A stretch of 64,000 nt of DNA from Bradyrhizobium yuanmingense (GCF_029167105.1 NZ_JARFML010000004.1:62001-126000), one strand, 5' to 3'; shown: positions 36,680 through 46,864, counted from the first letter of the stretch. The notes: generated from the sequence alone by a model not told the origin. Translations and numbers: made by a program.

Positions 36680-37066
36680 GCGTCCGACTTCAGCATGCGG
36701 GCGGCAGCACCGGCGACACGCCGGGCGTTGGTGCTGCGCCTGAAGCGTTCGCCGGCTGCACAGTCGCAGGCGAGGCGAGATTCATCGAGACGCCTTCCAT
36801 GCAAGCCGAACTGTTCGGGGCTGGGCACAACCGCAGCGTTCGGGTCTATGCCCGTCCCACCGGCACCACTGGCTTCCGCCTGAATCGTACCAGGTGCGGG
36901 GCTTGTAGCCACTTGCGGGATCGACAATGGCACCGACGCAGCGCTCGTCACCTCTCCCCCCGGCGTCGAGTTGCATCCGACTGTCGTACCTGTTCCTGAG
37001 GGCGCAGCTGAGGAGATCGTACCGGTGGCGCTGCTGTTCTGCCTTATCACCAGCAGCAACGGCGCC
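36680..37066 (-). pseudogene. Decayed small exported-protein gene
   Basis: On the minus strand one frame reads SSAAPSGTGTTVGCNSTPGG, then TSAASVPLSIPQ, and GIDPNAAVVPSP. This is the Ser/Thr/Gly/Pro-rich style of the exported proteins elsewhere in this window. There is no start or signal peptide: the frame runs directly into a relaxase fragment upstream, and after PNAAVVPSP it drifts into an Arg-rich non-protein-like tail. It looks like a broken gene whose 5' end was replaced. Confidence 0.5.
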
Positions 37067-37073
37067 CGGGGAT

Positions 37074-37239
37074 GACCGGTGTTGAAGTGATCGGCCGCGA
37101 CCCAGTCGAGCCTGGTGCCGAGATCGCTTTCCATCTGCCGCATCAGGTCGCGGATGAAGGGCTTCAGGTCGGAGACGTTCGCGCTGTCCTCCGGCGCCAC
37201 GGGCAACCCGCAGACGGCAGGCGGAAAGAGCCGACACAC
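37074..37239 (-). pseudogene. Relaxase (VirD2/TraI-type) fragment
   Basis: About 55 codons read PEDSANVSDLKPFIRDLM, then RQMESDLGTRLDWVAADHFN and TGHP. This is the conserved segment of plasmid/ICE relaxases just before the metal-binding histidines (normally HFNTxHPHTHI). The sequence breaks off at that point, so the catalytic histidine triad is missing. Nothing of the rest of the gene is present. It is strong evidence that a conjugative or mobilisable element once occupied this spot. Confidence 0.7.
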
Positions 37240-37248
37240 AGAACCTTC

Positions 37249-37640
37249 AGAGGATTCCGTCGGTCAGAACGATCGCGCGCCTGATGATAATCGGGCGGGA
37301 CTTGCTCACGAAAGCAGAGACCGTGACGGTCGCCGCGATCGAAGCTGGCGTGCCACCCTTGGTCGAGGCACGCGAGATCATTGCCGAATTCCATCTGATG
37401 ATCCGGCACAAGACGGAAGCGGATCTCATGACGTGGATAGAGCGCGCCCGCGCTAGTCTCGTCGCCTCGTTCGCCAGTGGCGTCGCAAGGGACGAAGCAG
37501 CGGTCCGGGCAGCAATCACTTTGCCCTGGTCTAATGGCCAGACCGAAGGTCAGATCACGCGCCTCAAGCTCGTCAGACGTCAGATGTACGGCCGCGGCAA
37601 ACTCGGTCTGCGTCAAGCGAGACCAATCGGCGCAGAATAA
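37249..37640 (+). pseudogene. Truncated ISL3-family transposase (C-terminal part)
   Basis: The frame reads RTIARLMIIGRDLLT, VTVAAIEAGVPPLVEAREII and AAITLPWSNGQTEGQITRLK, ending RRQMYGRGKLGLRQAR. This is the C-terminal third of ISL3-type DDE transposases; the catalytic N-terminal and central parts are absent. The open frame continues upstream of its first ATG (37284) to about 37249, where it abuts the relaxase debris. No terminal inverted repeats or target duplication could be assigned. It is a dead remnant. Confidence 0.8.
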
Positions 37641-38192
37641 TCGGAGCTGCACTAAGATTGCGTCAGAGCCAATATTGCAGGCCGAATGACAGTTTGTGTG
37701 TGTGAGGGCTCCTTCAATCGCCACGTCTCAATGCAAGTGGCCCCCTTATGGCGCCGCTCTTCAGTCCGCCCAGTCGTATGGGCCGATCTGATCAGTCCAA
37801 AAAAGCCTGGTCCACGCCTTCAATGGATTTCTTACGTCGCGCCACCGAGTTCTCCAACGTGCCTCGGTACAATGGGTTGGGAAACTGTCGATGATACAGC
37901 TCGGGTGCGAGAATGCGGGCGCGACAGATGAGATGATAACAGGAATATGATCGGTTTGACCTACCAGCAACCAGCCGTATCGGGCTGACGCAAGTATCGC
38001 GATCCGGGCGCAAGGTGCAGCAAGCTTGCTTGCCTTGGTGTTGAACCACTAACCGAAATAATGTCTTGCAATGCTCAATGAGCATGAAACCGCTCTGTAG
38101 CTAACCACGCAAGTTGCCAGCGCTGACAACGCAGTCGAAAAACGATTGGATCCGCCCCACTGTCATGACCCGGCAAAAGATGAGCGCATGAG
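37641..38192. other. Gene-free stretch of relic DNA
   Basis: About 550 bp after the transposase remnant with stops in all frames at short intervals and locally lower GC than the surroundings. No RNA gene, repeat or intact reading frame is seen. It is probably residual mobile-element DNA. Confidence 0.6.
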
Positions 38193-38447
38193 ATGAACGA
38201 GTTCGGACCGAAGGGGGAGGTCCCGCTCTCGGAACGACTCTCGGTGTCACCTGAAGAGGCAAGTGCCCTCACCGGGATCGGGCTGACTTCCATTCGCGAG
38301 GCGATCAGCGCCGGTAAACCTAGGGCCAAGAAGCACGGAAGGCGCACAATCATCTTGCCAAATGATTTGAGAGTGTGGCTCGAAACACTGCCTGACGCTC
38401 GGAAGCCGATTGCAGAAAGCCCCGCTTGGGCGGGGCTTTTATTTTGA
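38193..38447 (+). CDS. Excisionase/AlpA-like helix-turn-helix protein
   Basis: An 84-residue protein whose core (about 16-66) reads LSVSPEEASALTGIGLTSIR, then EAISAGKPRAKKHGRRTII and LPNDLRVWLETLP. That is the layout of MerR-like excisionase DNA-binding domains carried by integrative elements. Its last codons (PAWAGLLF) are read from an intrinsic terminator, so the natural protein may once have ended earlier or the gene drifted into it. No integrase is present nearby; it is probably a leftover of the element that also left the relaxase and transposase fragments. Confidence 0.6.
   Translation: MNEFGPKGEVPLSERLSVSPEEASALTGIGLTSIREAISAGKPRAKKHGRRTIILPNDLRVWLETLPDARKPIAESPAWAGLLF
38417..38445 (+). 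terminator. Rho-independent terminator overlapping the 3' end of a gene
   Basis: A perfect 9-bp stem AAGCCCCGC / GCGGGGCTT with a TTGG loop, followed by TTATTTT on the plus strand. It lies inside the final codons of the excisionase-like gene, whose stop follows immediately. Confidence 0.88.
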
Positions 38448-38525
38448 GCTAACGGCCAATGGGACTGGTAAGAAATTGGCAAGCGAAGAAGCAAGCCACT
38501 GAAAAATAACAACAGACACCGTATG

Positions 38526-39206
38526 TTATCTGATCCCGTCACGGATCATGTATCCGGCACCGCGGATCGTGTGCAGCAGCGGGCGCTCGAAGCCCTTGTC
38601 GATCTTGGAGCGCAGCCGCGAGATGTGTACGTCGATGACGTTGGTCTGCGGATCGAAATGATAGTCCCAGACGTTCTCCAGCAGCATGGTCCGCGTCACC
38701 ACCTGGCCGGCGTGCTTCATCAGGTATTCGAGCAAGCGAAATTCGCGCGGCTGCAGCGTCAGTTCGTCCTTGCCGCGGGCGACGCGATGCGAGAGCCGGT
38801 CGAGCTCGAGATCGCCGACGCGATAAAGCGTCTCCTCGGCGGGACCGCCGCGGCGGCGCGACAGCACTTCGACGCGGGCCAGAAGCTCGGCGAAGGAATA
38901 GGGCTTCGGCAGATAGTCGTCGCCGCCGGCGCGCAGACCCTTGATGCGGTCATCGACCTGCCCGAGCGCGGAGAGAATCAGCACCGGCGTCGTATTGCCC
39001 TTGTCGCGCAATGCGCCGATCAGCGACAGGCCGTCGCGCTTGGGCAGCATGCGGTCGACCACCAGTACGTCGTATTCGCCGTTCTCGGCCATGGCGAGGC
39101 CTTCCTCGCCGTCGGCGGCGTGGTCGGCGATGTGTCCGACTTCGCGAAACGCCTTGGCGAGGTAGTCGGCGGATTCGCGGTCGTCTTCGATGATGAGGAG
39201 GCGCAT
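38526..39206 (-). CDS. OmpR-family response regulator downstream of degP
   Basis: A regulator of 226 residues from the ATG at 39206. Its receiver domain has IIEDDRE, phospho-acceptor Asp at about 51 (VLVVDRMLP) and the lysine in LPKPYSF. A winged-helix DNA-binding domain follows (about 125-225, VGDLELDRLSHRVARG to TIRGAGYMIRDG). The gene follows degP on the same strand. In rhizobia as I remember them, this regulator is followed by its membrane kinase and then glnE; here it is followed by mobile-element remains. It is thus an orphan in this window, probably concerned with envelope stress given its neighbour. Confidence 0.9.
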   Translation of the reverse strand: MRLLIIEDDRESADYLAKAFREVGHIADHAADGEEGLAMAENGEYDVLVVDRMLPKRDGLSLIGALRDKGNTTPVLILSALGQVDDRIKGLRAGGDDYLPKPYSFAELLARVEVLSRRRGGPAEETLYRVGDLELDRLSHRVARGKDELTLQPREFRLLEYLMKHAGQVVTRTMLLENVWDYHFDPQTNVIDVHISRLRSKIDKGFERPLLHTIRGAGYMIRDGIR

Positions 39207-39300
39207 CGTGCGTTCGGCGGCGGTCAAGGAGGTCAACCTTCTCTAAACATGGCGCGAGCGGCAACCGCATGCAAGCCGAGCAGGAGAGGCTCGAAGCGGG

Positions 39301-39339
39301 AAAAAGGCGGGCGGTGAGGCTGGGGGGACCTCACCGCCC
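39301..39339 (-). terminator. Rho-independent terminator after degP
   Basis: On the minus strand an 11-bp stem GGGCGGTGAGG / CCTCACCGCCC with a 9-nt loop is followed by GCCTTTTT. It lies between degP and the response regulator gene, so the regulator probably has its own promoter or relies on read-through. Confidence 0.88.
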
Positions 39340-39481
39340 TAGGCCTTCCGACGGAGGGGGGCGTAATTCCACCGGAAGGTAGATGAGGGAAGCCAGCGTT
39401 GCGCTGCTTCCCCGAAGGGCACCGGCGGCGGGGGCGACTGATGCCGGCGGTACCCTTCATCTCGTAGGCCTCCTGAAGGCC

Positions 39482-41062
39482 TCAGCCCTTGGCGATGGGC
39501 ACGGCGACGAAGCGCGACTGGCCGCCGCTCTTCACGCGCATCAGGACGCTGTTCTTGTTGTCGGTCCGCGCCGCATTGATGGCGTCGCGGACTTCGCCGG
39601 CGGTCGCCACGCTCTTGCCGCCGACCTCGAGGATCACGTCGCCTTCCTTGAAGCCGCGTTCGGCCGCGGCGCTCTTCGGATCGACCTCGGTGACCACGAC
39701 GCCTTCCTTGCCGGCGCCGGCCACGGAATTGGCGGGCGCAACGGTCATGCCGAGCTTCGGCACGTCGGTGCCCTTGCTGGCGCCCTTGCCGCTGTCCTTG
39801 TCGGTATCGGCCTTGGCCTCGACCGTATTCGGCAACTGGCCGAGGGTGAGGTTGACGACCTTGTCCTGGCCCTTGTGCAGCACGTTGAGCTTCACAGTCG
39901 CGCCAGGGGCCATGCCGCCGATAGTGCGGGCGAGTTCGCGGGCGTCCTTGACGGGCTCGCCGTTGACCGCGGTGATCACGTCGCCGGACTCGATGCCGGC
40001 CTTCGCGGCCGGACCGCTCGCCTGCGGCTCCGCCACCAGCGCGCCTTCGGCCTTCTTCATGCCGAGGCTGTCGGCGATGTCGGAGGTGACGGGCTGGATC
40101 TGGACGCCGATCCAGCCGCGGCTGACCGAGCCCTTGTCCTTGAGCTGCGCAACCACGCTCTTGACGGTGTTGGCCGGGATCGAGAACGCGATGCCGACGC
40201 TGCCGCCGGAGGGCGAGTAGATCGCGGTGTTGACGCCCATCACCTCGCCGTTGGTGTCGAAGGCCGGACCGCCGGAATTACCCTTGTTCACGGGCGCGTC
40301 GATCTGGATGAAATCGTCATACGGGCCGTTGCCGATGTCGCGGCCGCTCGCCGAGACGATGCCCGCGGTCACGGTGCCGCCGAGACCGAAGGGATTGCCG
40401 ACCGCGAGCACCCAGTCGCCGATCCGCGGCTTGCTGTCAGCGAGCTTGGCGAACGGGAAGCTTGTGCTGCCTTCGACCTTGATCAGCGCGAGGTCCGTGC
40501 GCTGGTCGGTGCCGATCACCTTAGCGGTGTAGGTCTTGCCGTCGTCGGTGGTGACCTCGACCTTGTCGGCGCCATCAACCACGTGGTTGTTGGTCACGGC
40601 ATAGCCGTCAGCCGAGATGAAGAAGCCGGAGCCCTGCCCCTGCACGACGCGGCCACGACCGCCGCCCTTCAGGCCGGGGATGCCATCCGGACCGCCGAAG
40701 CGGCGGAAGAAACGCTCCATCGGCGAGCCCGGCTGGAACGGCGAGGAGGAATCGTCGCCGTCGTCATTGCTCGCGGTCTTCTCCTTCATGTTGACCTTCA
40801 CCGAGATCACCGAAGGCTTCACGCGCTCGACCACGTCGGCGAAGCCGACCGGACGCTCGACCTTGCGGACCTCGTTGTTGACCTGCGCATGCGCCGGGCT
40901 GGAGAACAGGTCGGCCGGCGAGGTCGACGGGCTGAGGCCATAGACGGCCGCGCCGAGACCGGCGACGACCGAAGCCATCAGCGCGAGCTTGCGCGCGGAA
41001 AACACCGACCGGCGCGGCTGCCGGTAGGACGGGAGGTTCGAAAGGTCGATACGATCGTTCAT
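39482..41062 (-). CDS. degP: DegP/HtrA (Do-family) periplasmic serine protease
   Basis: A periplasmic protease/chaperone of 526 residues from the ATG at 41062 (GGAG 8 nt upstream). A basic N-terminus and hydrophobic segment (SARKLALMASVVAGLGAAVYG) export it, with a likely cut after AHA. The trypsin-like domain has its triad at His160 (VTNNHVVDG), Asp190 (QRTDLALIK) and Ser263 (NKGNSGGPAF). Two PDZ domains follow (about 330-420 and 435-520). A flexible Gly-rich insert (FGGPDGIPGLKGGGRGR) precedes the protease core. It degrades or refolds damaged envelope proteins. The location after cycHJKL is conserved in rhizobia as far as I recall. Confidence 0.95.
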   Translation of the reverse strand: MNDRIDLSNLPSYRQPRRSVFSARKLALMASVVAGLGAAVYGLSPSTSPADLFSSPAHAQVNNEVRKVERPVGFADVVERVKPSVISVKVNMKEKTASNDDGDDSSSPFQPGSPMERFFRRFGGPDGIPGLKGGGRGRVVQGQGSGFFISADGYAVTNNHVVDGADKVEVTTDDGKTYTAKVIGTDQRTDLALIKVEGSTSFPFAKLADSKPRIGDWVLAVGNPFGLGGTVTAGIVSASGRDIGNGPYDDFIQIDAPVNKGNSGGPAFDTNGEVMGVNTAIYSPSGGSVGIAFSIPANTVKSVVAQLKDKGSVSRGWIGVQIQPVTSDIADSLGMKKAEGALVAEPQASGPAAKAGIESGDVITAVNGEPVKDARELARTIGGMAPGATVKLNVLHKGQDKVVNLTLGQLPNTVEAKADTDKDSGKGASKGTDVPKLGMTVAPANSVAGAGKEGVVVTEVDPKSAAAERGFKEGDVILEVGGKSVATAGEVRDAINAARTDNKNSVLMRVKSGGQSRFVAVPIAKG

Positions 41063-41093
41063 GCGGAAATCTCCAGAGCCCTGAATTCCTGTT

Positions 41094-41112
41094 GGTGCCG
41101 GATGCCGGCACC
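41094..41112. repeat. Hairpin in the degP leader
   Basis: GGTGCCGG ATG CCGGCACC is a perfect 8-bp stem with a 3-nt loop, 32 bp upstream of the degP start codon. In the leader RNA it could affect degP translation, or it may be an operator. There is no T tract. Confidence 0.45.
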
Positions 41113-41282
41113 TTGCGGACCTGAAGATGGGGACTCCCGCCTTACCGCGCGCTGGCGGCGGGGTTAAACTTTCGTAATGATGTGTCGAGGCGATGCGGCA
41201 GTTTAGCACAGGCCAAAAATCGTGGCCTTACAGGAACTTAATCGAGTTCCCCCGACAAGGCGGCAGGCGCGAGTTCTGGCCC

Positions 41283-42626
41283 TCAGCTCGCCCTGACACT
41301 GACGATGAACTCGTCGACTTCGCGCTTCAAGGTCTCGGCCTGCCGCGACAGATCGACGGCCGAATCCCTGGCTTCGGCCGCCATGCGGCCGGTCTCGGCC
41401 GAGGTGGAGGTGATCTGGACGATATGGTTGGAGACGTCGAGGGTTCCGCGCGCGGCATCCTGCGCGCTGCGCGTGATCTCCTGTGTGGCGTTGCGCTGCT
41501 GGGCGGTGTCGACCTCGATGCCCGACATGATGGACGAGATCTCCGACAGCGTCCGGGAAATGCCGTCGATCGCGCCGCGGGTCTCCGCGGTGATGCCCTG
41601 AATGCTGGCGACCTGCGAGGTGATCTCCTCCGTCGCCTTGCTGGTTTGATGCGCCAGGTTCTTCACTTCCGAGGCGACCACCGCAAACCCCTTGCCCGCT
41701 TCGCCGGCCCGTGCCGCCTCGATGGTGGCGTTGAGCGCCAGGAGATTGGTCTGCGATGCGATCGCCTGGACGAGCTGGACGACCTCGCCGATCTTTTCGG
41801 CGGCATCCGACAGCGTGTGAATGGTATCGCGGCTCTTCTCCGCCTGGCTTGCAGCGCCTTCGGCGCGCTGGGTCGCGTCCGTGACGCGGCGGCTGATCGT
41901 GCCGATCGAGTTCGTCATCGCCTCGGCGGACCCTGCAACCGTCTGGACGCTGGCGCTGGCCTGGCTCGCCGCGCTCGCGACCGCATTGGCCTTGGTGCTG
42001 GTGTCGTTGGCGGTCCGCGACAGCGTCTCCGCGTTGGTCTTCAGATGCACGGCCGATGACGCCACGCTGGCGACGACACTGGCGACGAGATCGTTGAAGC
42101 GCTTGATCCTGTTATCGAGGAATTTCGACCGCTCAGCCTGATGCTGCGCTTCATGCAGCTGCTGCTCGGAGAGGCGGCGCCGCTCGATGCCGTTGGTCTT
42201 GAACACCTCCAGCGCACCGGCGAGCAGGCCGATCTCGTTGGTGCGACCGAGCCCCGGAACTGGTGTCTCGAACTTCTGGTCGGCAACCTCGCGCATGGCA
42301 TGCACGATGGCCGCGAGGGGATTGAGGATGCCGTTGCGCACGGCGAACCAGGTGGTGAAGCAGATCGCAAAGGCGACGACGGCGATCACGCCGCAGGCGA
42401 CCAGGAAATAAGAAAACGCGGTCTGCGCCTGCTGGTAGATCTGCATTGCATGGTCGCGCGCCGGGCCGCTCAGCGCGGCGAAGTTCGAGGACAGGCTGGT
42501 GATCTCGTTGTTGAGATAGAGCACCGCGATGAAGCCGGTGCCGCCGCCGATGCCAAGCAGGAACAATAACGCAGCGACGACGGCGCCGACCAGGAAGCGG
42601 ATCGTCAGATTGCTGTTCGCGAACAT
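41283..42626 (-). CDS. Methyl-accepting chemotaxis protein
   Basis: A transducer of 447 residues. Two membrane segments (about 8-34 and 70-94) bracket a very short periplasmic loop of about 35 residues, too small for a classical ligand-binding domain. A HAMP domain follows (about 95-150), then a coiled-coil signalling domain whose hairpin tip shows [23 protein letters not shown], the canonical CheA/CheW contact site. It has no CheR/CheB-tethering pentapeptide at the C-terminus. With such a small sensory loop it may sense membrane or internal cues. It lies between cycL and degP, apparently independent of both. Confidence 0.92.
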   Translation of the reverse strand: MFANSNLTIRFLVGAVVAALLFLLGIGGGTGFIAVLYLNNEITSLSSNFAALSGPARDHAMQIYQQAQTAFSYFLVACGVIAVVAFAICFTTWFAVRNGILNPLAAIVHAMREVADQKFETPVPGLGRTNEIGLLAGALEVFKTNGIERRRLSEQQLHEAQHQAERSKFLDNRIKRFNDLVASVVASVASSAVHLKTNAETLSRTANDTSTKANAVASAASQASASVQTVAGSAEAMTNSIGTISRRVTDATQRAEGAASQAEKSRDTIHTLSDAAEKIGEVVQLVQAIASQTNLLALNATIEAARAGEAGKGFAVVASEVKNLAHQTSKATEEITSQVASIQGITAETRGAIDGISRTLSEISSIMSGIEVDTAQQRNATQEITRSAQDAARGTLDVSNHIVQITSTSAETGRMAAEARDSAVDLSRQAETLKREVDEFIVSVRAS

Positions 42627-42738
42627 CGGGGGACTCAGGAGCTGGAATCAAATCTCGCAACAAGCTTCCAGACAAAGGTCAATTTAGCATGAACCACGCA
42701 GCCGTTGCCGCGCACTGCGTGGCACTACGTAGACGGCT

Positions 42739-43221
42739 TCAGGGCGATTTGGGTTCGTCCGACATCAAGGCCGCGAGCCGTGCCTTCTCGTCGGGCGTGA
42801 GCGGCGGCGCCGGTACGTCCACCCCACTTCGCGAGCGGCGGCGGATTTGCAGCCACAGCGCCAGGCCGCCACCGATCAGCAGCACCGGCCCGAGCAGCCA
42901 CAGCAGCAGCGTCTGCCGCTCGAAGCGCGGCTTTAGCAGCACGAACTCGCCGTAGCGCGCCACCAGGAAATCGAGCACCTGCGAATTGCTGTCGCCGGCC
43001 GCGATGCGCTCGCGCACCAACAGCCTGAGATCGCGTGCCAGCGGCGCGTCGGAATCGTCGATCGACTGGTTCTGGCAGACCATGCAGCGAAGCTCGCGCG
43101 ACAATTCGCGCGCGCGCGATTCCTTCACCGGATCCGGCATGATCTCGTCGGGCTGGACCGCGTGGGCTGCCGGCAAGGCCAGCAGCAGCAAGGCGACGAA
43201 GGCGGCCATCATCCGGCGCAT
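42739..43221 (-). CDS. cycL: Cytochrome c maturation protein CycL/CcmH
   Basis: A thiol-disulfide reductase that keeps apocytochrome heme-binding cysteines reduced for heme attachment. It has a signal peptide (LLLLALPAAHA), the redox motif LRCMVCQNQS (Cys46 and Cys49), and a single membrane anchor near residue 103-125 (LLLWLLGPVLLIGGGLALWL). It is 160 residues, the usual size of the single-module CcmH. It is the last gene of cycHJKL, 4 bp after cycK. Confidence 0.95.
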   Translation of the reverse strand: MRRMMAAFVALLLLALPAAHAVQPDEIMPDPVKESRARELSRELRCMVCQNQSIDDSDAPLARDLRLLVRERIAAGDSNSQVLDFLVARYGEFVLLKPRFERQTLLLWLLGPVLLIGGGLALWLQIRRRSRSGVDVPAPPLTPDEKARLAALMSDEPKSP

Positions 43222-43225
43222 CGGA

Positions 43226-45208
43226 TCATTCCGCGGGCTGGAGGCGCTGCTTGGCCCGCGCCGGCTTCGGCGCGCCGACCCGCAGGCGGCGGTCGGAGAG
43301 CGAGAGCACGCCGCCGAACGCCATCAGCACCGGCCCCCACCAGATCAGGAGAACCAACGGCTTGTGATAGATGCGCACGGCGATGGCGCCTTCGGCGGTG
43401 GCGTCGCCGAGCGAGACGTAGAGCTGGCTCGCCCCGCGCGTCAGCAGCGCCGCTTCGGTGGTCGACGAGCCGCGCGTGGTGAAGCTGCGCTTGGACGGCG
43501 TCATCACCGTGACCGCCTCGCCATCGCGGCTGATCTTGAACTCTGCGATCATCTCGCGGTAGTTCGGGCCCTGGCGCTGAAACAGCCCGTCGAGCTTCAG
43601 ATCGTAGCCGGCGACATGGGCAGTCTCGTTCGGTTTCATGGTCGCGATGTATTCGCTGTTCCAGGTGGTCTCGCAGACGATCCCGATCAGCGCAACGCCG
43701 AGGCCGGCATGCGCGAACGCGGTGCCCCAGGCCGAGCGCGGCAGGCCGCGCGCCCGGTGCAGCACCGTTGCGAACGGCAGGCGCACCAGGCCCGTCCGTT
43801 CGACCAGATCGGTGACCGCGCCGGCGATGACGAAGACGCCCAGCCCGATCGCGAGCGGCGCCAGCGCGCTGCCGCCCCGCACCCAGGCCCAGACGATGGC
43901 GACCACGACCAGCCCGGCAACGCCGGCCGCGAGCAGGCGCTGCATCACGCCGAGCAGGTCGCCGCGCTTCCACGCCAGCATCGGCCCGAACGGCACCGCG
44001 AGCAGCAGCAGCGCGAACAGCGGCGCGAAGCTCAGATTGTAGAAGGGTGCGCCGACCGACATCTTGAAATCGGCAAGCATCTCCATCGCGAGCGGATAGA
44101 GCGTGCCGAACAGCACCACCGCGCAGGCCACCGTGAGCAAAAGATTGTTCAGCACCAGCGCGCCCTCGCGCGAGATCGGTGCGAACAGGCCGCCCTGCTT
44201 CAGCGAGGTGGCGCGGCCCGCGAACAGCGACAGGCTGCCGCCGATGAACAGGCACAGGATCAAGAGGATGAACACGCCGCGGGTCGGATCGGTGGCGAAG
44301 GCGTGCACCGAGGTGATGACCCCCGAGCGCACCAGAAAGGTGCCTAGCAGCGACAGCGAGAAGGTCAGGATCGAGAGCAGAATGGTCCAGACCTTCAGCG
44401 CGTTGCGCTTCTCCATCACCAGCGCCGAATGCAGGAGCGCGGTGCCGGCGAGCCAGGGCATCAGCGACGCGTTCTCCACCGGATCCCAGAACCACCAGCC
44501 GCCCCAGCCGAGTTCGTAATAGGCCCAGTACGAGCCCATGGCGATGCCGAGGGTCAGGAAGATCCAGGCGACCAGCGTCCAGGGCCGCACCCAGCGCGCC
44601 CAGGCCGCATCGATCCGTCCCTCCATCAGCGACGCGATCGCGAAAGAGAACGAGATCGAAAAGCCGACATAGCCGAGATAGAGCATCGGCGGATGCACGG
44701 CGAGACCGATGTCCTGAAGCACGGGATTGAGATCGCGTCCCTCGATCGGCGGGCTGGCGATGCGCAGGAACGGGTTCGATGTCATCAGAATGAAGAGGTA
44801 GAACGCGCTGGCGACCCAGGCCTGCACAGCCAGCACATGCGCGCGCAGCGAGAGCGGCAGATTGTTGCCGAAGCTCGCGACCAAGCCGCCGAACAGCGCC
44901 AGGATCGACACCCACAGCAGCATCGAGCCTTCATGATTTCCCCACACGCCGGTAATCTTGTAGAGCAGCGGCTTCATCGAGTGGGAATTCTCGTAGACGT
45001 TGGCGACGGAGAAATCCGAGTTCACGTGCAGCATCACCAGCGCCGTGAACGAGGCGCCGACGAACAGCAGCTGAGCCAGTGCGCTCGAGCGCGCCACGTT
45101 CATCAGGGCGGCGTCGCCAAGGCGCGCACCGATCAGCGGCACGACGGACTGGATCAGTGCGAGGGCGAGCGCCAGCACCAGCGCGTAATGTCCTGATTCC
45201 GCGATCAC
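43226..45208 (-). CDS. cycK: Heme lyase subunit CycK/CcmF
   Basis: A polytopic inner-membrane protein of 660 residues that joins heme, delivered by CcmE, to apocytochromes c. The tryptophan-rich heme-handling motif [19 protein letters not shown] is present about residue 240, with conserved histidines in flanking segments. There are about 14-15 hydrophobic segments and a large periplasmic domain before the last one. Its start overlaps the cycJ stop by 4 bp. Length and motifs match full-length CcmF. Confidence 0.96.
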   Translation of the reverse strand: MIAESGHYALVLALALALIQSVVPLIGARLGDAALMNVARSSALAQLLFVGASFTALVMLHVNSDFSVANVYENSHSMKPLLYKITGVWGNHEGSMLLWVSILALFGGLVASFGNNLPLSLRAHVLAVQAWVASAFYLFILMTSNPFLRIASPPIEGRDLNPVLQDIGLAVHPPMLYLGYVGFSISFSFAIASLMEGRIDAAWARWVRPWTLVAWIFLTLGIAMGSYWAYYELGWGGWWFWDPVENASLMPWLAGTALLHSALVMEKRNALKVWTILLSILTFSLSLLGTFLVRSGVITSVHAFATDPTRGVFILLILCLFIGGSLSLFAGRATSLKQGGLFAPISREGALVLNNLLLTVACAVVLFGTLYPLAMEMLADFKMSVGAPFYNLSFAPLFALLLLAVPFGPMLAWKRGDLLGVMQRLLAAGVAGLVVVAIVWAWVRGGSALAPLAIGLGVFVIAGAVTDLVERTGLVRLPFATVLHRARGLPRSAWGTAFAHAGLGVALIGIVCETTWNSEYIATMKPNETAHVAGYDLKLDGLFQRQGPNYREMIAEFKISRDGEAVTVMTPSKRSFTTRGSSTTEAALLTRGASQLYVSLGDATAEGAIAVRIYHKPLVLLIWWGPVLMAFGGVLSLSDRRLRVGAPKPARAKQRLQPAE

Positions 45209-45714
45209 CGCACCGCTCCTTGCGGATTGCCTTGCGCGGTCGTCGCCGCGGGCTTGGCGGCACCGGAGGCTTGGGTACCGTAATCGTCCTTCCAGTGCCC
45301 CTGCTTCTTCAGGGCATCGGCGACGTCCTTGGGCATGTAGGTCTCGTCGTGCTTGGCAAGGACGGTATCGGCCTTGAACACGCCGTTGGCATCGAGTGCG
45401 CCTTCCGCGACGACGCCCTGCCCTTCGCGAAACAGGTCGGGCAGAATGCCTTTGAAGGCGACCGGCAGCTTGGCGTTGCCGTCGGCGACCTCGAACGTCA
45501 CCGCAAGATTGTCGCCGCGCTGGAGCGAGCCGGGCTGCACCAAGCCGCCGAGGCGAAACCGCTTGCCGGGCTCGACATGCTTCTCGGCGACCATGGTCGG
45601 GGTCGAGAAGAACACGATGGAGTCGCGAAGCGCGTTGAGCACCAGCGCGGCCGCGAGCGCGAGCACGGCGAGCGATCCGCCGATGATGGTCATACGTCGC
45701 TGCTTGCGCGTCAT
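45205..45714 (-). CDS. cycJ: Heme chaperone CycJ/CcmE
   Basis: A periplasmic heme carrier (169 residues) tethered by one N-terminal membrane helix ([19 protein letters not shown]). The covalent heme-binding histidine is in [10 protein letters not shown] (His122), with the tyrosine ligand four residues later. The beta-barrel OB fold lies between ([25 protein letters not shown]). It passes heme to CycK, whose gene it overlaps by 4 bp. Confidence 0.96.
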   Translation of the reverse strand: MTRKQRRMTIIGGSLAVLALAAALVLNALRDSIVFFSTPTMVAEKHVEPGKRFRLGGLVQPGSLQRGDNLAVTFEVADGNAKLPVAFKGILPDLFREGQGVVAEGALDANGVFKADTVLAKHDETYMPKDVADALKKQGHWKDDYGTQASGAAKPAATTAQGNPQGAVR

Positions 45715-45757
45715 GGCGTATCCGTTCTCCGCATCTCTATCTCTTGTCCCGAAATGG

Positions 45758-46864
45758 TCATCCGCCGATCCCGAGAGTCCTCAGGCCTTCATTGAGCTGG
45801 CGCAGCCGCTCGGCGTTGCTGGCAACCGCCTGCCGGGCATCGGCCGAAGCGCCCATTGCCTTGTCCCGCTCGCCCATCACCAGATAGGCGCGTACCAGAC
45901 GCAGCCAGCCCTCGACATCGTCGCCGTTCTGCTTCAGCCGCGTCGCCAGACGATCGACCATGCCGCGCACCATCGCGTTGCGATCGGTTTCGGCCATGTC
46001 CTTGGAGGCAGCAATCGTCTCATCGGACAGCGCCGGCAGCGTGCCGTCCCCACCGACCCGCGCCAGCGAGGACTGCACCAGGGCACGCCACGGCGCATCC
46101 GCAGGCGCTTTCGCAAGCAGCGCACGCCAGATATTGGCCGCGTCGTCCTTGCGGCCATCCTGCTCGGCGGCAAGGCCCAGAAAGTAATTCGCCTTGGGAT
46201 CGTCGGCGTTCAAGGCGTGCGCGCGCTCGAATTCGGCCTTGGCTTCGGCGGTCACCACGCCGCCGGCGGCAGCCGAGATCGCTTCGCCGAGATCGGACCG
46301 GCGCTCCGCGCTTTCGCCATTGTAGGTGAGCGAGTTGCGATAGGCGCGCACCGCATCGTCGAAGCGGCCGAGCCGCTCCAGAACCGGCGCGAGCACGTTC
46401 CAGCCGCGCCCGTCCGTCGGATTCTTCTCCAGATGCTGCTCGACCTGCACGACGAGGTTCTCGAGCGACTGCGCCATGCCACCCCCGCGCTCCCGCTGCG
46501 CAAGGGGAAAGTCCTGCAGCCGGGGCGAGCCGAGCGGCATGTAGACGCCGGCCGCGATGAGCGGCAGTCCGGCAAGCGCCAGCACGGCCGCCGCACGGCG
46601 CCATTTGAGGTTCGACTTCGGCGCCGTTGCCGGCTCGCTGGCCGCCGCCGCGAGCAGCCTGCGGCTGATCTCGACGCGCGCAGCCTCGGCCTCCGGCGCC
46701 AAGATCAACCCCGCGGCGAGATCACGCTCGATCTCGGCCAGCTGGTCCTTGTAGACCGCGACCTCGCTGCCCTGAGCTTGCGCGCGGCTGGTGCGGCCAA
46801 GCGGCCAGAGCACGGCGAAAATCGCCGCGACCGTCATCAGCGCGAACACGAACCATAAGGTCAT
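45758..46864 (-). CDS. cycH: Cytochrome c maturation protein CycH/CcmI
   Basis: The apocytochrome-binding subunit of the heme lyase. From the ATG at 46864 it has 368 residues. It has two N-terminal membrane helices ([20 protein letters not shown] and [20 protein letters not shown]) around a cytoplasmic loop with a leucine-zipper-like stretch. A periplasmic TPR domain follows ([35 protein letters not shown] repeats). An earlier in-frame start at 46942 is unlikely because the sequence before MTLW is not membrane-like. It is the first gene of cycHJKL; a 16-bp palindrome lies about 70 bp upstream. Confidence 0.93.
   Translation of the reverse strand: MTLWFVFALMTVAAIFAVLWPLGRTSRAQAQGSEVAVYKDQLAEIERDLAAGLILAPEAEAARVEISRRLLAAAASEPATAPKSNLKWRRAAAVLALAGLPLIAAGVYMPLGSPRLQDFPLAQRERGGGMAQSLENLVVQVEQHLEKNPTDGRGWNVLAPVLERLGRFDDAVRAYRNSLTYNGESAERRSDLGEAISAAAGGVVTAEAKAEFERAHALNADDPKANYFLGLAAEQDGRKDDAANIWRALLAKAPADAPWRALVQSSLARVGGDGTLPALSDETIAASKDMAETDRNAMVRGMVDRLATRLKQNGDDVEGWLRLVRAYLVMGERDKAMGASADARQAVASNAERLRQLNEGLRTLGIGG

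Noticed and set aside
37284..37640. Intact insertion sequence
   Set aside because: Only the C-terminal part of the transposase is present and no terminal inverted repeats were found.
38075..38542. Minus-strand frame of 155 codons across the excisionase-like gene
   Set aside because: It is antisense to a better-supported gene and crosses a terminator; no ribosome-binding site or domain is seen.
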